Origin: Psilocybe azurescens
Lineage: Eukaryota > Basidiomycota > Agaricomycetes > Agaricales > Agrocybaceae
NCBI GenBank assembly: GCA_023853785.1
Contig: JAJIRX010000309.1
Coordinates: forward strand, 1 to 64,000
DNA: 64,000 bases
Reading direction: 5' to 3'
The position numbers and the translations under genes are program-made. The notes beneath the pieces were generated by a model, which was not told where the DNA came from, did not search any database, and saw only the letters and a program-made list of their open reading frames with translations. Positions 23,261 through 33,930 of the stretch are shown here, piece by piece. Position 1 is the stretch's first letter; every line of letters starts with the position of its first letter.

Positions 23261-24266
23261 ATTGTTGCCATAAGTACAGATTGTATCTTCAGATAAGGAG
23301 AGACAGATGTCGCTCTGTTTCTCCACTTTAAAAATCCTTTTCTTCTTTCTCTTCAATCCTGTTTTAACCATGAGGTCTGCGAGTTTGTCTTTTTCATCCT
23401 TGTTCAGGCTCCTGATATGGGCATGGAGTTCCTTTGGGGTCCACTTCTTGCTGGGTTGTCCTTGGGTTCTGTTCTGGTTTGTTGGTCCTTTCTGTGGGCA
23501 ATCTCTGGATAGATGTCCTTGTTGTTTTGCACTTGAAACAGAAGCGCCTTTCCTGATTAATTCGGCTTGTTCTTCGGCTGTCATGGCGCTTACGTCCATT
23601 CTGTTTGGGTCGTAGTTCCTGTTGTTCCTTGGGAAATTGTTCCAGCGTGGCGTCCTCCTGCGTTCTTCTGGTTCTTCTCTAAAGACCTTGGCCAGTCTGT
23701 AGTTGGTGTCAAATGTTGTTGCTTTTTGTACCAGCCTTGGATCATTCTTGGAAGGTCTTCGGAGTACAGGATCCTGTCAGCGAGTTGAGGCATGATGCAT
23801 TTTTGGAATAATTCTATGAGATGGGCATGGTCTGATTCCGCTTTCTGTTCCTAGGTTGGCTTGTCCTACCAACAACTTGAATTTGTTGATGATGTCTTCC
23901 ACCCTTTCGTTGGGTTTTTGCCTAAGTCATTTTATGTCGTTCATGGCTGATCTGGTTTCATCCACTGGAGTGAATGCATTGTGGAATTTTTTTGAGAAAT
24001 GTTCCAAGGGTGTCCCATTCAAGGGTTTGGTTGGGACTAGTTCCTTTCGTCCTCGAGGTCAAGTACTGTTCCTTCCATAGTTTTGCTCCTCCTTCCATGC
24101 AAAATGATAAAATGAAGGCAATTTTCTTCTTGTCTGTGTTGTAGACATCATTGTTTATGTCCATGTAGAGGTAGCAGTCTTGCATGAAAGACCTGGATTT
24201 CGTCCTGTCTCCATTGAATACGGGTTTGTTGATCAAGATTTCTTTCTTTCCGTTTGTTTCGACCAT
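23252..24266 (-). pseudogene. Gag-like capsid with degenerate zinc knuckle
   Basis: From 24266 the frame reads KKEILINKPVFNGDRTK, then YMDINNDVYNTDKKKIAFILSF and GGAKLWKEQYL, typical of the capsid part of Ty3/gypsy Gag in fungi. Other parts appear in different frames down to 23590. The nucleocapsid knuckle reads AKQQGHLSRDCPQK at about 23545-23485. The two leading cysteines expected before it are replaced (ASVSSA), so the C-C-H-C zinc site is incomplete. Confidence 0.8.
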
Positions 24267-24516
24267 GTCTGTGTCTTGTTCTTCTTGATCTATCGCCAGG
24301 GTTGATAATAAGTTGTATAGCGAGTTTGATAGGTCTTCGTTGCCTAGGTTGATATCTTCAGAGCTTTGTCTGGATGGGTTCGGTGTCTGCCAATTTCGTG
24401 TTGGGGTTCCTTCTTCTGAGCTGTTGGTAGCGGGAATTCCGCCTTTCAGTGGTGCCGTGTTTCGTTTTGGGTTTCAGAGGTCTCGTCTGCTGGGGAGCAG
24501 GTGAGATTCGTAGATG

Positions 24517-24527
24517 AGCTAGTTCTT
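24517..24527 (-). promoter_or_regulatory. Primer-binding site complementary to the element's own RNA start
   Basis: One base inside the 5' LTR, the sense strand reads AAGAACTAGCT. This is the exact reverse complement of AGCTAGTTCTT in the LTR (24634-24644), which lies about 30 bases after a TATTTATA box, where transcription should begin. Tf1/sushi elements are known to prime reverse transcription by folding back the RNA 5' end, and this fits that mode. No tRNA match was sought. Confidence 0.8.
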
Positions 24528-24528
24528 T

Positions 24529-24963
24529 TGTTACGACTTCAAGCTTATATTCACGTGCGTGGATAAAGCTGACAGTCAAGTAGTCAAGAACAGCAAGTTC
24601 AAGTGGTATCGAGTAAGAGGGGATTAGATTCTCAAGAACTAGCTAAAGAATACAGTGGATCCTTCCTGGTATAAATACTATGAACCGCACAGCAAGTTGA
24701 AATGAGTTTGAATGTTCATCAGCAGATGTATATAAGAATAGAGGAAACAGATCAAGCGTTCATTGAAAGATGTATCATAAAAGATAGAAGTGAAAGTCCA
24801 TCAAAGATATGATGGAGTTTCATAGATATGATGGAAAGCAAAGTTCATCAGAACATACGATGATGTATCAATGATGTGACAGATGACAAAGAAAAGGGAA
24901 AAGAAAAGAAAAGAGAAAGGAAAAGAAAAAGCAAAAGCAAAAGAAAATAAAGTGTCCATAACA
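24529..24963 (-). repeat. 5' LTR of the chromovirus (435 bp)
   Basis: The LTR has TG...CA ends and a TATTTATA box on the sense strand (+ strand TATAAATA near 24670-24677). The presumed RNA start AGCTAGTTCTT is at 24644-24634. It is flanked on the outside by the target duplication TGAGG (24964-24968). Confidence 0.95.
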
Positions 24964-25150
24964 TGAGGCCAATGTGGGGCTGACCTCATGAGACTGTAGA
25001 GCTCTCATTCACTGCATATTCACCTTCAATTGAATTTTTCATTGTCGTGAACCATATACTCTTATTCAATTCTGCTAATATTACATATTTACGCCATTCA
25101 AATAATTGGCTATGGCCGATCTATACCATTGGCTGAGCTGGGGCTGAGCT

Positions 25151-25603
25151 TGTCAGGGTTCCTTTTATTTACTTCTATTTTGATCTCATGATTATCTTTT
25201 ATCTTTTATCTTATCATTTGTCTTTTATCATATCTTTTATCTTTCTTGATATCTTGATTATTCCAGAAGCTTCCATCACTGCTCTTTTCCATTACTCATC
25301 ATGATCTTGTTTATTACTCATCCTTACTCATCATTGCTTTCTTCATTACTCATCATGATCCTTCTTATTACTCATCATGGAATCTTACTTAGTAAGTCAC
25401 CTCTAGAGTAGTATAAGTACTGCATGTTTTGTAGATAGATCCCCAGTTTCAATCTCTTAGGATTTCCACTATCATTGGTGTGAACCTTTAGATCATTGAT
25501 TCCTCATAAGTCTATCCTCTGCTCTCTCCTCATCCTCTGCTCTTACTCTCTTGCTTGTCTTTGTTGGTGGCCTTGTCACACTGATTCTACTGTTGCCCTG
25601 ACA
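25151..25603. mobile_element. Solo LTR (453 bp) of a different retrotransposon
   Basis: It begins TGTCAGGG and ends CCCTGACA, a perfect 8-bp inverted end pair with the TG...CA rule of LTRs. It is flanked by a 5-bp duplication GAGCT (25146-25150 and 25604-25608). It interrupts the right fold-back arm; removing it and one GAGCT restores the arm. No internal coding sequence is present, so a full element was probably reduced by LTR-LTR recombination. It is not similar to the LTRs at 18209/24529. Confidence 0.88.
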
Positions 25604-25839
25604 GAGCTGGGTCCAACCTCATAAAACTGTACAGCCCTCATACACTGCATATACAATTTCAATGCATATTTTCACCTATTTAATTTCACCCATTCATGTC
25701 AAAATGTGTATTACAGCTGTATGAAATGTAGATTTTGCCTGATCTGTGGCATTAGATTAGCTGAGGCCAAACCAGGACCAAACCAGGGCCAACCCTACAA
25801 CATGTATGGCAGTACTTTACCATCCCCACACAGTCCATA

Positions 25840-26135
25840 TGGACTCCAGTGGACTCCAGTGGACTTGCCTATATACTAAGTAAAAGGTGAACAGAGTCCA
25901 CTGGACTCTGGTAGACTTGATACAGTAAATAAGTAGAAATCAAAATAAATAGAGTCCAGTAGACTCCACTGGATTCCATTGGACTCTGTTTATCTTTTAC
26001 ACTTAGTATATAAGCAAGTCCACTGGAGTCCACTGGAGTCCATTGGACTCTGATAAACTTAATACAATAAATAAGTAGAAATCAAAATAAATAGAGTCCA
26101 GTGAAATCCACTGGACTCTGTTTATCTTTGAGTTT
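25840..26135. repeat. Small inverted repeat rich in TGGACTCC/AGTCCA
   Basis: Arms 25840-25904 and about 25974-26042 are inverted copies (TGGACTCCAGTGGACTCCAG...CTTATATACTAAG). A 35-base direct repeat (AATAAGTAGAAATCAAAATA...) occurs at about 25927 and 26068. The structure is MITE-like, with no coding capacity and uncertain ends. Confidence 0.75.
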
Positions 26136-26179
26136 ACTAGACTTAATTAATGAAATAGAGAAAATTGTATAATATTTAT

Positions 26180-26380
26180 TTAATCTGAGACATGCATTTC
26201 ATCATCACTACTATCTTTTGACTCACTATTTTCATCACTTTGGGTTGTCTGGCTGCTACTCTGGCTACTATTACTACTTGCACTGGATTCCTCTTCTTCA
26301 CTACTTTCATCATCTATTGAGTCCTCATTTTGTGAAGATGATAACCTGCCAAGAACATGCTTCAAATGATAAACCAACAT
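26180..26380 (-). CDS. Small acidic Ser-rich open frame, probably a fragment
   Basis: 66 residues, very rich in Ser, Glu and Asp (DDESSEEEESSASSNSSQSS), ending SDDEMHVSD. It could be the C-terminal tail of a lost transposon or host gene, or chance low-complexity sequence beside the inverted repeat. I do not recognise it. Confidence 0.25.
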   Translation of the reverse strand: MLVYHLKHVLGRLSSSQNEDSIDDESSEEEESSASSNSSQSSSQTTQSDENSESKDSSDDEMHVSD

Positions 26381-27210
26381 TGTATGTATATGTATCGTGG
26401 TCCTGTCATTCTCCGCGTGACTCTCAGTGAGCCTGGCGACACCAGGCTTTCAAGCACCGAACTAATGCCATCGTCAATCACCATATGAGTATACCAAACA
26501 ATCTATGTCATTGTATGTATAGCATAACATTTACAAAATCGTCGGCTGAACTACAAACTACATATCACTATCACAATCACACGTGCTTTCAGCCACACTG
26601 CACTCGGTGCGCAGTGCCGTCCGTCCCCATCTACTTCTAACACAAGCCAATCGCAATGAAGGCTCTATATCATGTTACATCGTCGCGTCGCCATTTCGTT
26701 TTTAAAGTTACAAAGAGGGAGAAAGAAATAAGGAAAGAAGGAAAGAGAAAATCAACAGCCGGCGTAGAATTATGGGTTGTGATATTGGTGTAGTAATTTC
26801 GATTCTATTCGATCCGAGCCGTGTATGGGATTCAGATGCAGAAGTTGTCGCCTTTTCATTTTAGTAGAATCTGTTCGTTCTGTTTGAGATTGGATGGCCT
26901 TTGACTTGGATGTCGGTTTGAATTTGGATGCGGTATAGCCGAAGATGCGAGAGTAGGACGTCCATCCGCCGGAGGAAAGGGGGAAAGGGAAAAAAAAAAA
27001 AGAACAGAAAAGCAACAAGAAGACACGTAGATAGGAGTATCCGCAGGTAGGAAGCATAGAGTGTAGGTAGATGCGGGGAGAAAAACCAAGGAAAAAAAAA
27101 CGCATAAATCGAAAAGGATAAATCAAGTTGAACAGAAAAAAAAGGCGAAACCACCGCCGCCACCACCACCCGCTACTCACCTCATCTAACACCTCATCAC
27201 CTCCTCAACC
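26381..27210. other. 3' flank of the trehalose gene, low complexity
   Basis: No gene seen. It includes a short motif shared with 40252-40325 and A-rich runs (26990-27002, 27090-27145). Confidence 0.5.
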
Positions 27211-30200
27211 TCAAACACCCACAAAGCTGCTCAACACAAGCACACTCTCCTCGCTCTCCAGCCTCCACTTCGCATCCGTGCCCTTCCCACTCGTGCTGAC
27301 CGTCTCCGCACCATCAAACTCGTTCAACCTCCGCAAAAGCTTCTCATCCGAGCTCACAGCAAGCAGGAAGTCCACGTCCAGCCCGCCCGCGCCGTCCCCG
27401 CTCCCACCGTGGATGCTGTTCTCGCTCGCGTCGGCAGCGAGTGCGCTCCCGCCGTCGCTCCCAAACGAGCCATGTGCGAGGCCGAGTCCGAGGTCGGATG
27501 CGGAGGGGCTCATTGGGTGTCCGTGCCCGTGTCCGTGTCCGTGCCCGTGTCCGTGCCCATGACGGTGCCCCGCCGCATTCCCCCAGCACCAGCAGACCCA
27601 CCTCTCACCACGCCCCCAGGGTGCAAAATCGCGCCCACCGCTGTCGAGCGCGACACGTTATTCGGGAGCACCAGGAAGCTGTTCCTGCCCGGTATAATGC
27701 GCAGGCCATAGCGCTCCCCGAGGGAGTCGAAGATGTGGTTCTGCGCTTCCGCCGCTTGGCGCTGCGCCCATTGGCGGTCGGGGTTCTCGGAAGAGGAGGT
27801 AGAGGGCCCGGTCCAGTATCGCCAGACCATGGAGGCTTGGCGTTCCTCGATGAACGAGCCTGGCGTACGTTCAGTGAACTGCGGGTGATTTCGGTGAGTG
27901 GTTAGTTTGGTATGTATGCTAAGAGAAGAGAAGAGAATATGGATGAACGCTACTCACGTAGTTCAAGATCTCCAAACACGAGCTCTTCCACGTCAAATTG
28001 AAATTCGACACCATATTAATCCACTCCCCGCTCCCAAGCCCTCCACCCCTCGTCTTGATAAAGCACCCGTTCTCCGCTCTACACATGCCATATTCACCGT
28101 CAGGAACCACAGAACACAAGAAAGAAAAGAAAAGAAAGAAAGAAAAGCCACACTCACACAATCCCAACCCTCGGCACCCGTCCCGCAACAGCCTCCAGCA
28201 CGCCCGCAACCTTGAGCCCGCTGAGCAACCACACCTCATTCCTCCGATCCTCGGCCAGCTTTCCCAAGACCCCGACCGCCTTCTCCACCTCCTCAGGAAG
28301 CGGTGCCCCGGTTCCAGCAGGGGCGGTGGAAAAAGGCGCGTCGAGATCACCAAGCACAGCCGCCTGCGACAGATCCCGCCTCCACAGCGTGCCCTCAAAA
28401 TCAACCAGGATCATCCTCTTCCTCGAGTGTTTATGTTTTCCGACCAGCACGCTCACGCTCGTCCCGTTTCCATTAAATCCAGTGGGGAGGTGGGGCTTGA
28501 CCCGGGAGTCGCGAGCGGGCGCAGTACAGTCGCGCCGGACCCGACGTCGTCGAGGAGCGACGCGGTGTGCTCCGTGTTGGCGCGCACGCAGCGGTTGAGG
28601 AACGAGTTGACGAAGGTCTGTGCTGTCTGCGTGGTGACGTGGTTGTGCAGATCCTATAACATACGAAGTCAATGTTAAAGTTGAATCCACAGAACACCGG
28701 AAGTGAGATCAAAAGCGAAGGACTGAAAGAGAGAGAGTAATGGGGAGAGAAAGAAACCAAAAATAAAATATCAAAAATCACCCACCTCCCACCGGCTCCT
28801 CGCCTCTTCCCTTCCCATACTCAGCGCCTCCCAGATCGCTCTCGCAGTCCCGCGCGCATCCCACGGGTTCACCGCGATGCAGCTCCGGAACCCGCTGTAG
28901 CTGTAGCTCCCCGTGAACTCGCTCAGCACGAGCACGCCGTGCCTGCCCCCTTCTTTCTCGCCGTCTTCCCCAGCAGCCCCTCCGTCCGCGCTTTCAACGC
29001 CCTGCGATACCCAATCCCAATCAGCTTCAACACAGAGCAAAAAAAAAAAAAAACAAAAAACAACAACAACCCACCTCCAAACGATCCTTCCCCTCCTGGC
29101 ACTCCACAAACTCGTGCGTCCTGAGCGCCATCCCCTCGCGCAGGCTCGTCACCACAAACACGTCCGCGACCTCGAGCAGCGCGAGGTACTGGCTGAACGT
29201 CAGGTCGCCCGTGTGCAGGAACACGATCGGCGTGTACGTGAGCGTCGAGAAGCGCGCGTTGATGCGCGAGATGATGTCGGTGATGCCGCCGGCGGACGAG
29301 GACGCGAGCGCCTCGTTCGGGGAGGAGGTGTGCAGCGCGATCTGGATGAGCACGACGCGGTTCTGGAAGGCGGGGTATTTCTCGAGGAAGGTTTCGAAGG
29401 CGACGAGCTTGTGCCGGACGCCCTGGATGTGTGCGTGTGTAGAGTGGAGTTATGGGGTGGGGGAGGGGAGGAGGGAATGGGAAATGAAGAAGTGGATACA
29501 ACCCATTGAGCATACGGACTACACAAGGTACAGAATCCTACAACTCACCTGAATCTCATCCAACTTGTCCCTCCCAACTACAAGCTTCATCCCCGCATAC
29601 CTCTGCTTCAGCACCTGCACCCACTCCGCCACCTCCGGCTCGCGTCTTCATATCACAATCATAATCATAGAAAGAAGAAAGTGATGAGGAGAGGATAAGG
29701 GGTGAGAAAACAAACAAGTCAGCAAACCCCATCTCAATTACGCGCAAAAAGAAGGGGTGCCGGGTGGGGGTGAGAGGGTCGAGACCAAAAGGGAAAACAC
29801 CAAGAAAGAAGACCGACCTGCGAATATGCAGCTGGCGCACATCAATCCCCATCGGGAACACACCCACATCCACAAAGCGTCCGCGTTCAACAACGCCATC
29901 TCTCACCCTCCCCTCTTCCTTCTTCTCCTTCCCGGCGCTCTCCCCACCGCGTCCCTGTCCGCGTCCCCTTTCCCCTGCACCCCCTTGCCCGTCTTCTCCC
30001 CCGTACCATCCTTTCCCCCAGCAGCAGCAGCGGCGCCACCGCCCTCCAACTTCTCCAACATCTCCGCGACAGTCAGCCCCTCGCCCTCAGGCACCTGTAT
30101 CCCCCTCGGCAGCGCCTCAAAGCTCAATATCCGGCTAACAGTCTGCCTCCAATGCCTTGCATAGCTGCTCGTCTGGAAGCCCACGACATCCGCGCCCAGC

Positions 30201-31553
30201 ATCCCCGCAGCAGATCCTTGCGCACACTCAGACACCGGAAGATCTCCGAGCTCGGGAACGCGACGTGCATGAAGAAGCCGATGGGGGTCGTCGGCGGGAT
30301 GGCGAGCGAGAGGCGGAGCAGGAGCGGGAGGAGCAGGAGGTGGTAGTCGTTCACCCAGATGATGTCGCCTTCTTGGTAGGACGCGATGATGGCGTCTGCG
30401 AAGCGCTGGTTGACGGCGACGTATTGGGCGTAGGAGGCGGATTCGTAGAAGAGCTTGGTTTTGGGCGCGTCGGGGACGGCGTAGTGCAGACAGGGCCAGA
30501 GGACCTGCGGGTGGCGTCATAGGTGAGTCATAGTTCAAACCCACAGGACACGATGACGGAAAGAGGAAGGAACAGAAAGAAACGCCCAACTCACCTGATG
30601 ACAAAACTCATCATAGCAACTCTGGAACTCATCGTCCGGGATCCACACTGGCAAGCTCTGCCTCTGCGCCAACATCCTCTTATCGATATCCGCCCGCAGC
30701 TCCTCCCCAAACCCATCCGTCGGCGTGCCCAGCGTGCCCACCCACAGCCTCTTCTTCATGCGGTCGCCCACACTATCCACCGCGTTCTTCAGACCGCCGT
30801 TGCAGTGCGGGTTCGGCTCCATGTGCCACGCCTGCACACCGCCTGCGCCGAACTCGCCGCTGTTGTTGTCCACTGACGGGGAGGTGGGCACGGATCCGGG
30901 GCGGGCGGAGGACGTCGCGCGCCGGGACGTCGAGCGCGATTTGTTCCTGCGCAGGCGCGGGACGGCCTGCGTATCCGAGTGTGTCGTCTGGTGCTTGCGC
31001 GTGAGCGGGGAGGTGATGCTGGGCGCTGCTGCGGGGTGCGCGGGGTCGTCGCCGGGCGCATCGGTGGTGTCCACCGCGAATCGGGTGAGCTTGTGGAACG
31101 GGTTCGTGGCTTCGCTGGTGGGCGAGCGCGCGGAGGGCGTGGCTAGCCGGCTCTGTCATCGTGATGAAGAAGAAGGTAAGAGTAAGCAACCATGAGATCG
31201 GTAGGTAATAAGCACACCTTGTCTTTGAGATCATCCACGATGCTCTTAAGCGGGAGATTGAGACTGGACTGGCGGGTGTGGGTGTTATGACTACTCCCGT
31301 TCGTCGACGTGATGAGCGCCGGCTTGAGCGGCTTCTTTACTGTAGAGTCCGCGGGCGGGGAGCCAGCGATGGCGGCTGCGAGCCTGGAGGACACGGCGGG
31401 GATGGTGTTTTCCGCATCAACCCGGGCCTGCACCTGCGCGATCGTCTCCCGGGAGTGCTGTTCGGGCGTCGGCGGGGAGGACTGGGAGAGCACTGCGGTG
31501 GTAGGCAGAAACAGCGAGGCGATGACGACTCTGTGGTTGCGGAAGGAAGTCAT
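27211..31553 (-). CDS. Trehalose-6-phosphate synthase/phosphatase complex subunit (GT20 plus TPP-like domain)
   Basis: Starts at ATG 31551-31553 (MTSFRNHRVVIASLFLPTTAVL) and runs leftwards through about ten exons to the stop at 27211-27213. A ~200-residue low-complexity lead is followed by a GT20 glycosyltransferase: WVGTLGTPTDGF, GDIIWVNDYHLLLLPLLLR, GFFMHVAFPSSEIFR, LGADVVGFQTSSYARH, VGVFPMGIDV, ADVFVVTSLREGMALRTHEFV and NPWDARGTARAI. A HAD-type domain (ILVDFEGTLWRRD, NEVWLLSGL, ENGCFIKTRG) follows, then a His-Gly repeat. The sugar-transferase motif that reads R-L-D-x-x-K-G in OtsA reads K-L-D-E-I-Q-G here, and the phosphatase DxDGT box is DFEGT. Both active sites look altered, which suggests a regulatory Tps3/Tsl1- or Tps2-like subunit rather than the synthase. 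Four G/C-run slips (30203, 29942, 28504, 27580) interrupt the literal frame. Confidence 0.88.
27522..27561 (-). repeat. Coding hexanucleotide repeat, (His-Gly)n
   Basis: A GTGCCC/GTGTCC repeat on the + strand encodes seven His-Gly pairs near the C terminus of the trehalose subunit when read in the conserved frame, ahead of HPMSPSASDLG. Repeat number may vary between strains. Confidence 0.75.
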
Positions 31554-33930
31554 GGTGATTGGTGAGTGAGTGAGTGAGTGAGTGGTCACTGTATTACTTA
31601 TACTGGAAACGACGTCACTCATCGATGACGCTCTGTGCACCAATTGGGCGGCACTCTCCGATCTCTTATCGCCTGCACGGATTCAATTCATCCCTTGCCC
31701 ATTCTCTTGTTTACGCCCATTTTCTCACTGTGTAACCCATGCAGAGTAGATCAGGCCCATCCCGACCCCCTCCGCTGCCACCCGCTTTAGTTTCACCGAG
31801 ACTTTGCCCCAGCCCAGCGCACGTTGCTCTCCCCTTTGGGTATTTTTAGTTGCCCCGCTTCCTTCGGCCCGTCATCATTCTGTCATCCACCCATCGCCGC
31901 AGTCTCTCAGGTTTTTGCTCTTCCCCTGAGAACGTTGAGCCGTATATATAGCCATACTATCCTGGTCCCTGTAGATGTGACACGTATCACTGGTTAAATT
32001 TCTGCGAATAACTTTCCGCATAGGTGCAGGATTCGAGTTCTAAACGTTGTTAAATTTCGAGGACATTGATCTTTCTCAACTTTCCGTGGATGACTTGAAA
32101 TATCGGGCTTTAAGTCACCCTCGCAGGTAAATCAAGAGCCAGCCGCAGATCGTTCCCATAGTTGTCGTGCGGAATCTAGTGCATACCCCTGAAGTCGGTA
32201 CGTTGGGCTGGTTGGTCCTCACTGTGTGTATTCCGATGGAGATTGCTTCGAGTACGTCTCGGAAAACAGGTTGTCAGGTTTCAGGTGAGAGTCGCGTTTT
32301 CGAGGCTGAGTTGGGCTACGAGAGTCGACAAAGTGGATCAAATGTACACCAAAGTCCATGGATAGTCCTCGCCGCAGGCATATCTCAGTCTCCTCGGTTT
32401 CTGCCCTCCTGCGAACATTGGGCTGTATACCTAAGAAGCAGTACCTAGTATGGTCTATATATACAGAAGAACGGGGATGGAATAGGGTGGTAAACATCTT
32501 GAATCCTGCGAAAATCCTGGGATCTCTTACTTACTACTGGGACAGTAATTTAAGCAAAGTGTTCCTGATATCGTTCGAGGTGAAATTTGAGTACTATTTC
32601 ATCATTACTTACTACTGGGACAGTAATTTAAGCAAAGTGTCCCTGATATCGTTCGAGGTGAAATTTGAGTACTATTTCATCACTATCATCCCTTCTGCCA
32701 GGCCAGAGGACTCGATCGGAGTTGTCCGGCGTAATCCGCCATTCCATCATTGCGAACGTATATCTTATCCAACTAATAAGCAACATTAAGATTTTGTGAC
32801 TAAATCATAGGTCGTATTGGTGGAGTATATATCACTTGTGTACGTCCCGCCGAAGGCTTTTGAATCTGTACACACCATGTAGAACAATGAGCATCACTCC
32901 GCTTCAAGGCCAGTCCTGGTCTTCAAGCCAGAGTATCCGGTAAAAATACTTGAACACCAAAATATAACGTAATCCTCACACATGTTGAATCAGGTCCTCA
33001 ACATTATCATGCCCTTTCTTGGTGGCTATATGTAATACGCTGTGTTTATGGATTATAAACTGTGAGGCCTTGTCTGGAATCCAAGTCAAACCTACTCCCA
33101 GATTCTTGTGGTCTGAATCCCTATGCTTGATTTATGCGGGCTTTGACATGCGATATGGTGCAATCTGATGGGCAGCTCTTTTTCTTCACCGATCTAGACG
33201 ATCTATTTTACGCACTGGCGTGCAGTTCCATTTCGATCTCCTTACCGAAGTCCGCGCACCGTGAAAGCTTCGATCTCTTTTTCCCTACGGGCGCTCTGAA
33301 ATGTGAGATCCTACCGCCAGAATTATGATCGCAGCACTGCCGGCCATCTTTTAGTGGGATAGAGCTTCGAAAATTTCCAGGAATAACCCTTCATGGTGGC
33401 AACACAATAAATAATGGCATCAGAAACTAACCTCAGTGGGGTTTTTAGGTTTTGTTCCAGGTAGCTGCTAATTGCCTGTGAGGAGGTGACTGCTAGGCAG
33501 ACCAAAACCAAGTGGGGCTTTCTAGATATCGTTGTAAGCCTAGCGCCCCAGCCTTACCACAGCCCTTTTTGTATTATCTGATCTACGTACACATGACTGC
33601 AATCCCCAATCTTTTCCTTAGACAGCAACTCCCGTTTCTCTCTCTCCTTACGCATCGTACACATATGTAACCCAGTTAGTCAGTGATGTGCAAGTTACGC
33701 CGAAGTTAGATAACTCGCCGATAGTTATCGGTAACTTTGATGATGAGTTATTACATAGCCACCGGGTTGTGGGCCAGTGCATTGGTCCACAAGATCCCCC
33801 TGGACATCAACCGTGGGAGAGTCGACATGTTTCTCTACTCCGAGAATAAATGGAATCTAATTAAACTGTCCTGGAGGGGTAGAACGTCTTCCCACCATCT
33901 ACAACTTGAAATTACCACTCCACTTGCAGA
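31554..33930. repeat. Array block 1: trehalose-gene 5' flank plus repeated spacer
   Basis: No intact gene. 31590-31930 is the upstream flank of the trehalose gene. Closely similar sequence recurs at about 37990-38330 and 52070-52390 (phrases such as TCATTCTGTCATCCAC and GAGACTTTGCCCCAGCC). 32150-33540 recurs at about 38640-39990, and in part at 59630-60170. These blocks precede type-1 membrane paralogues and probably include their promoters. Confidence 0.8.
32527..32682. repeat. 78-bp tandem duplication
   Basis: Units 32527-32604 and 32605-32682 (starting TTACTTACTACTGGGACAG) are nearly identical. The matching place in block 3 (about 39028-39105) has one unit, so this copy duplicated locally. 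Confidence 0.9.

Larger units (their letters stand above)
18209..24963 (-). mobile_element. Complete Ty3/gypsy chromovirus with two LTRs and TSD
   Basis: A 6755-bp element on the minus strand. LTRs lie at 18209-18637 and 24529-24963. The target duplication TGAGG is perfect (18204-18208, 24964-24968). The minus-strand order is gag, zinc knuckle, protease, RT, RNase H, integrase, chromodomain, then a polypurine tract next to the 3' LTR. The LTRs differ mainly by a few indels, so insertion was recent, yet the internal frame is interrupted many times. It sits in the right arm of the fold-back element. The chromodomain and the self-complementary primer site point to the Tf1/sushi side of the chromoviruses. 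Confidence 0.95.
17570..25804. mobile_element. Fold-back element with ~470-bp arms, split by two later insertions
   Basis: The left arm (17570-18039) and the right arm (18118-18208, 24969-25150, 25609-25804) are almost perfect inverted copies. Long stretches from GGTTGGCCCTGG to GGACCCAGCTC agree base for base, around a ~78-bp spacer. Without the insertions the element is about 1.0 kb. It has no coding capacity, so it is a long-TIR MITE or an inverted duplication. A possible 5-bp duplication TATGG flanks it (17565-17569, 25805-25809). The chromovirus at 18209 and the solo LTR at 25151 both lie in the right arm, so they arrived later. Confidence 0.88.

Noticed and set aside
18209..24963. Active retrotransposon
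   Set aside because: Although the LTRs are nearly identical and the target duplication is perfect, every polyprotein domain is frame-broken as written; sequence errors could explain some breaks but I cannot show it.
26180..26380. Acidic Ser-rich frame as a real small gene
   Set aside because: Low complexity, no recognisable family, next to a MITE-like repeat; listed only at low confidence.
28913..29509. 198-codon open frame on the + strand
   Set aside because: It is the complement of GT20 exons of the trehalose subunit, with Arg/Val/Glu-rich composition from GC-rich codons and no motif.
31554..31643. Upstream in-frame ATG for the trehalose subunit at 31641-31643
   Set aside because: The extension (MVHRASSMSDVV...) lies in the duplicated flank, and the N terminus from 31553 looks like the usual start of the family.
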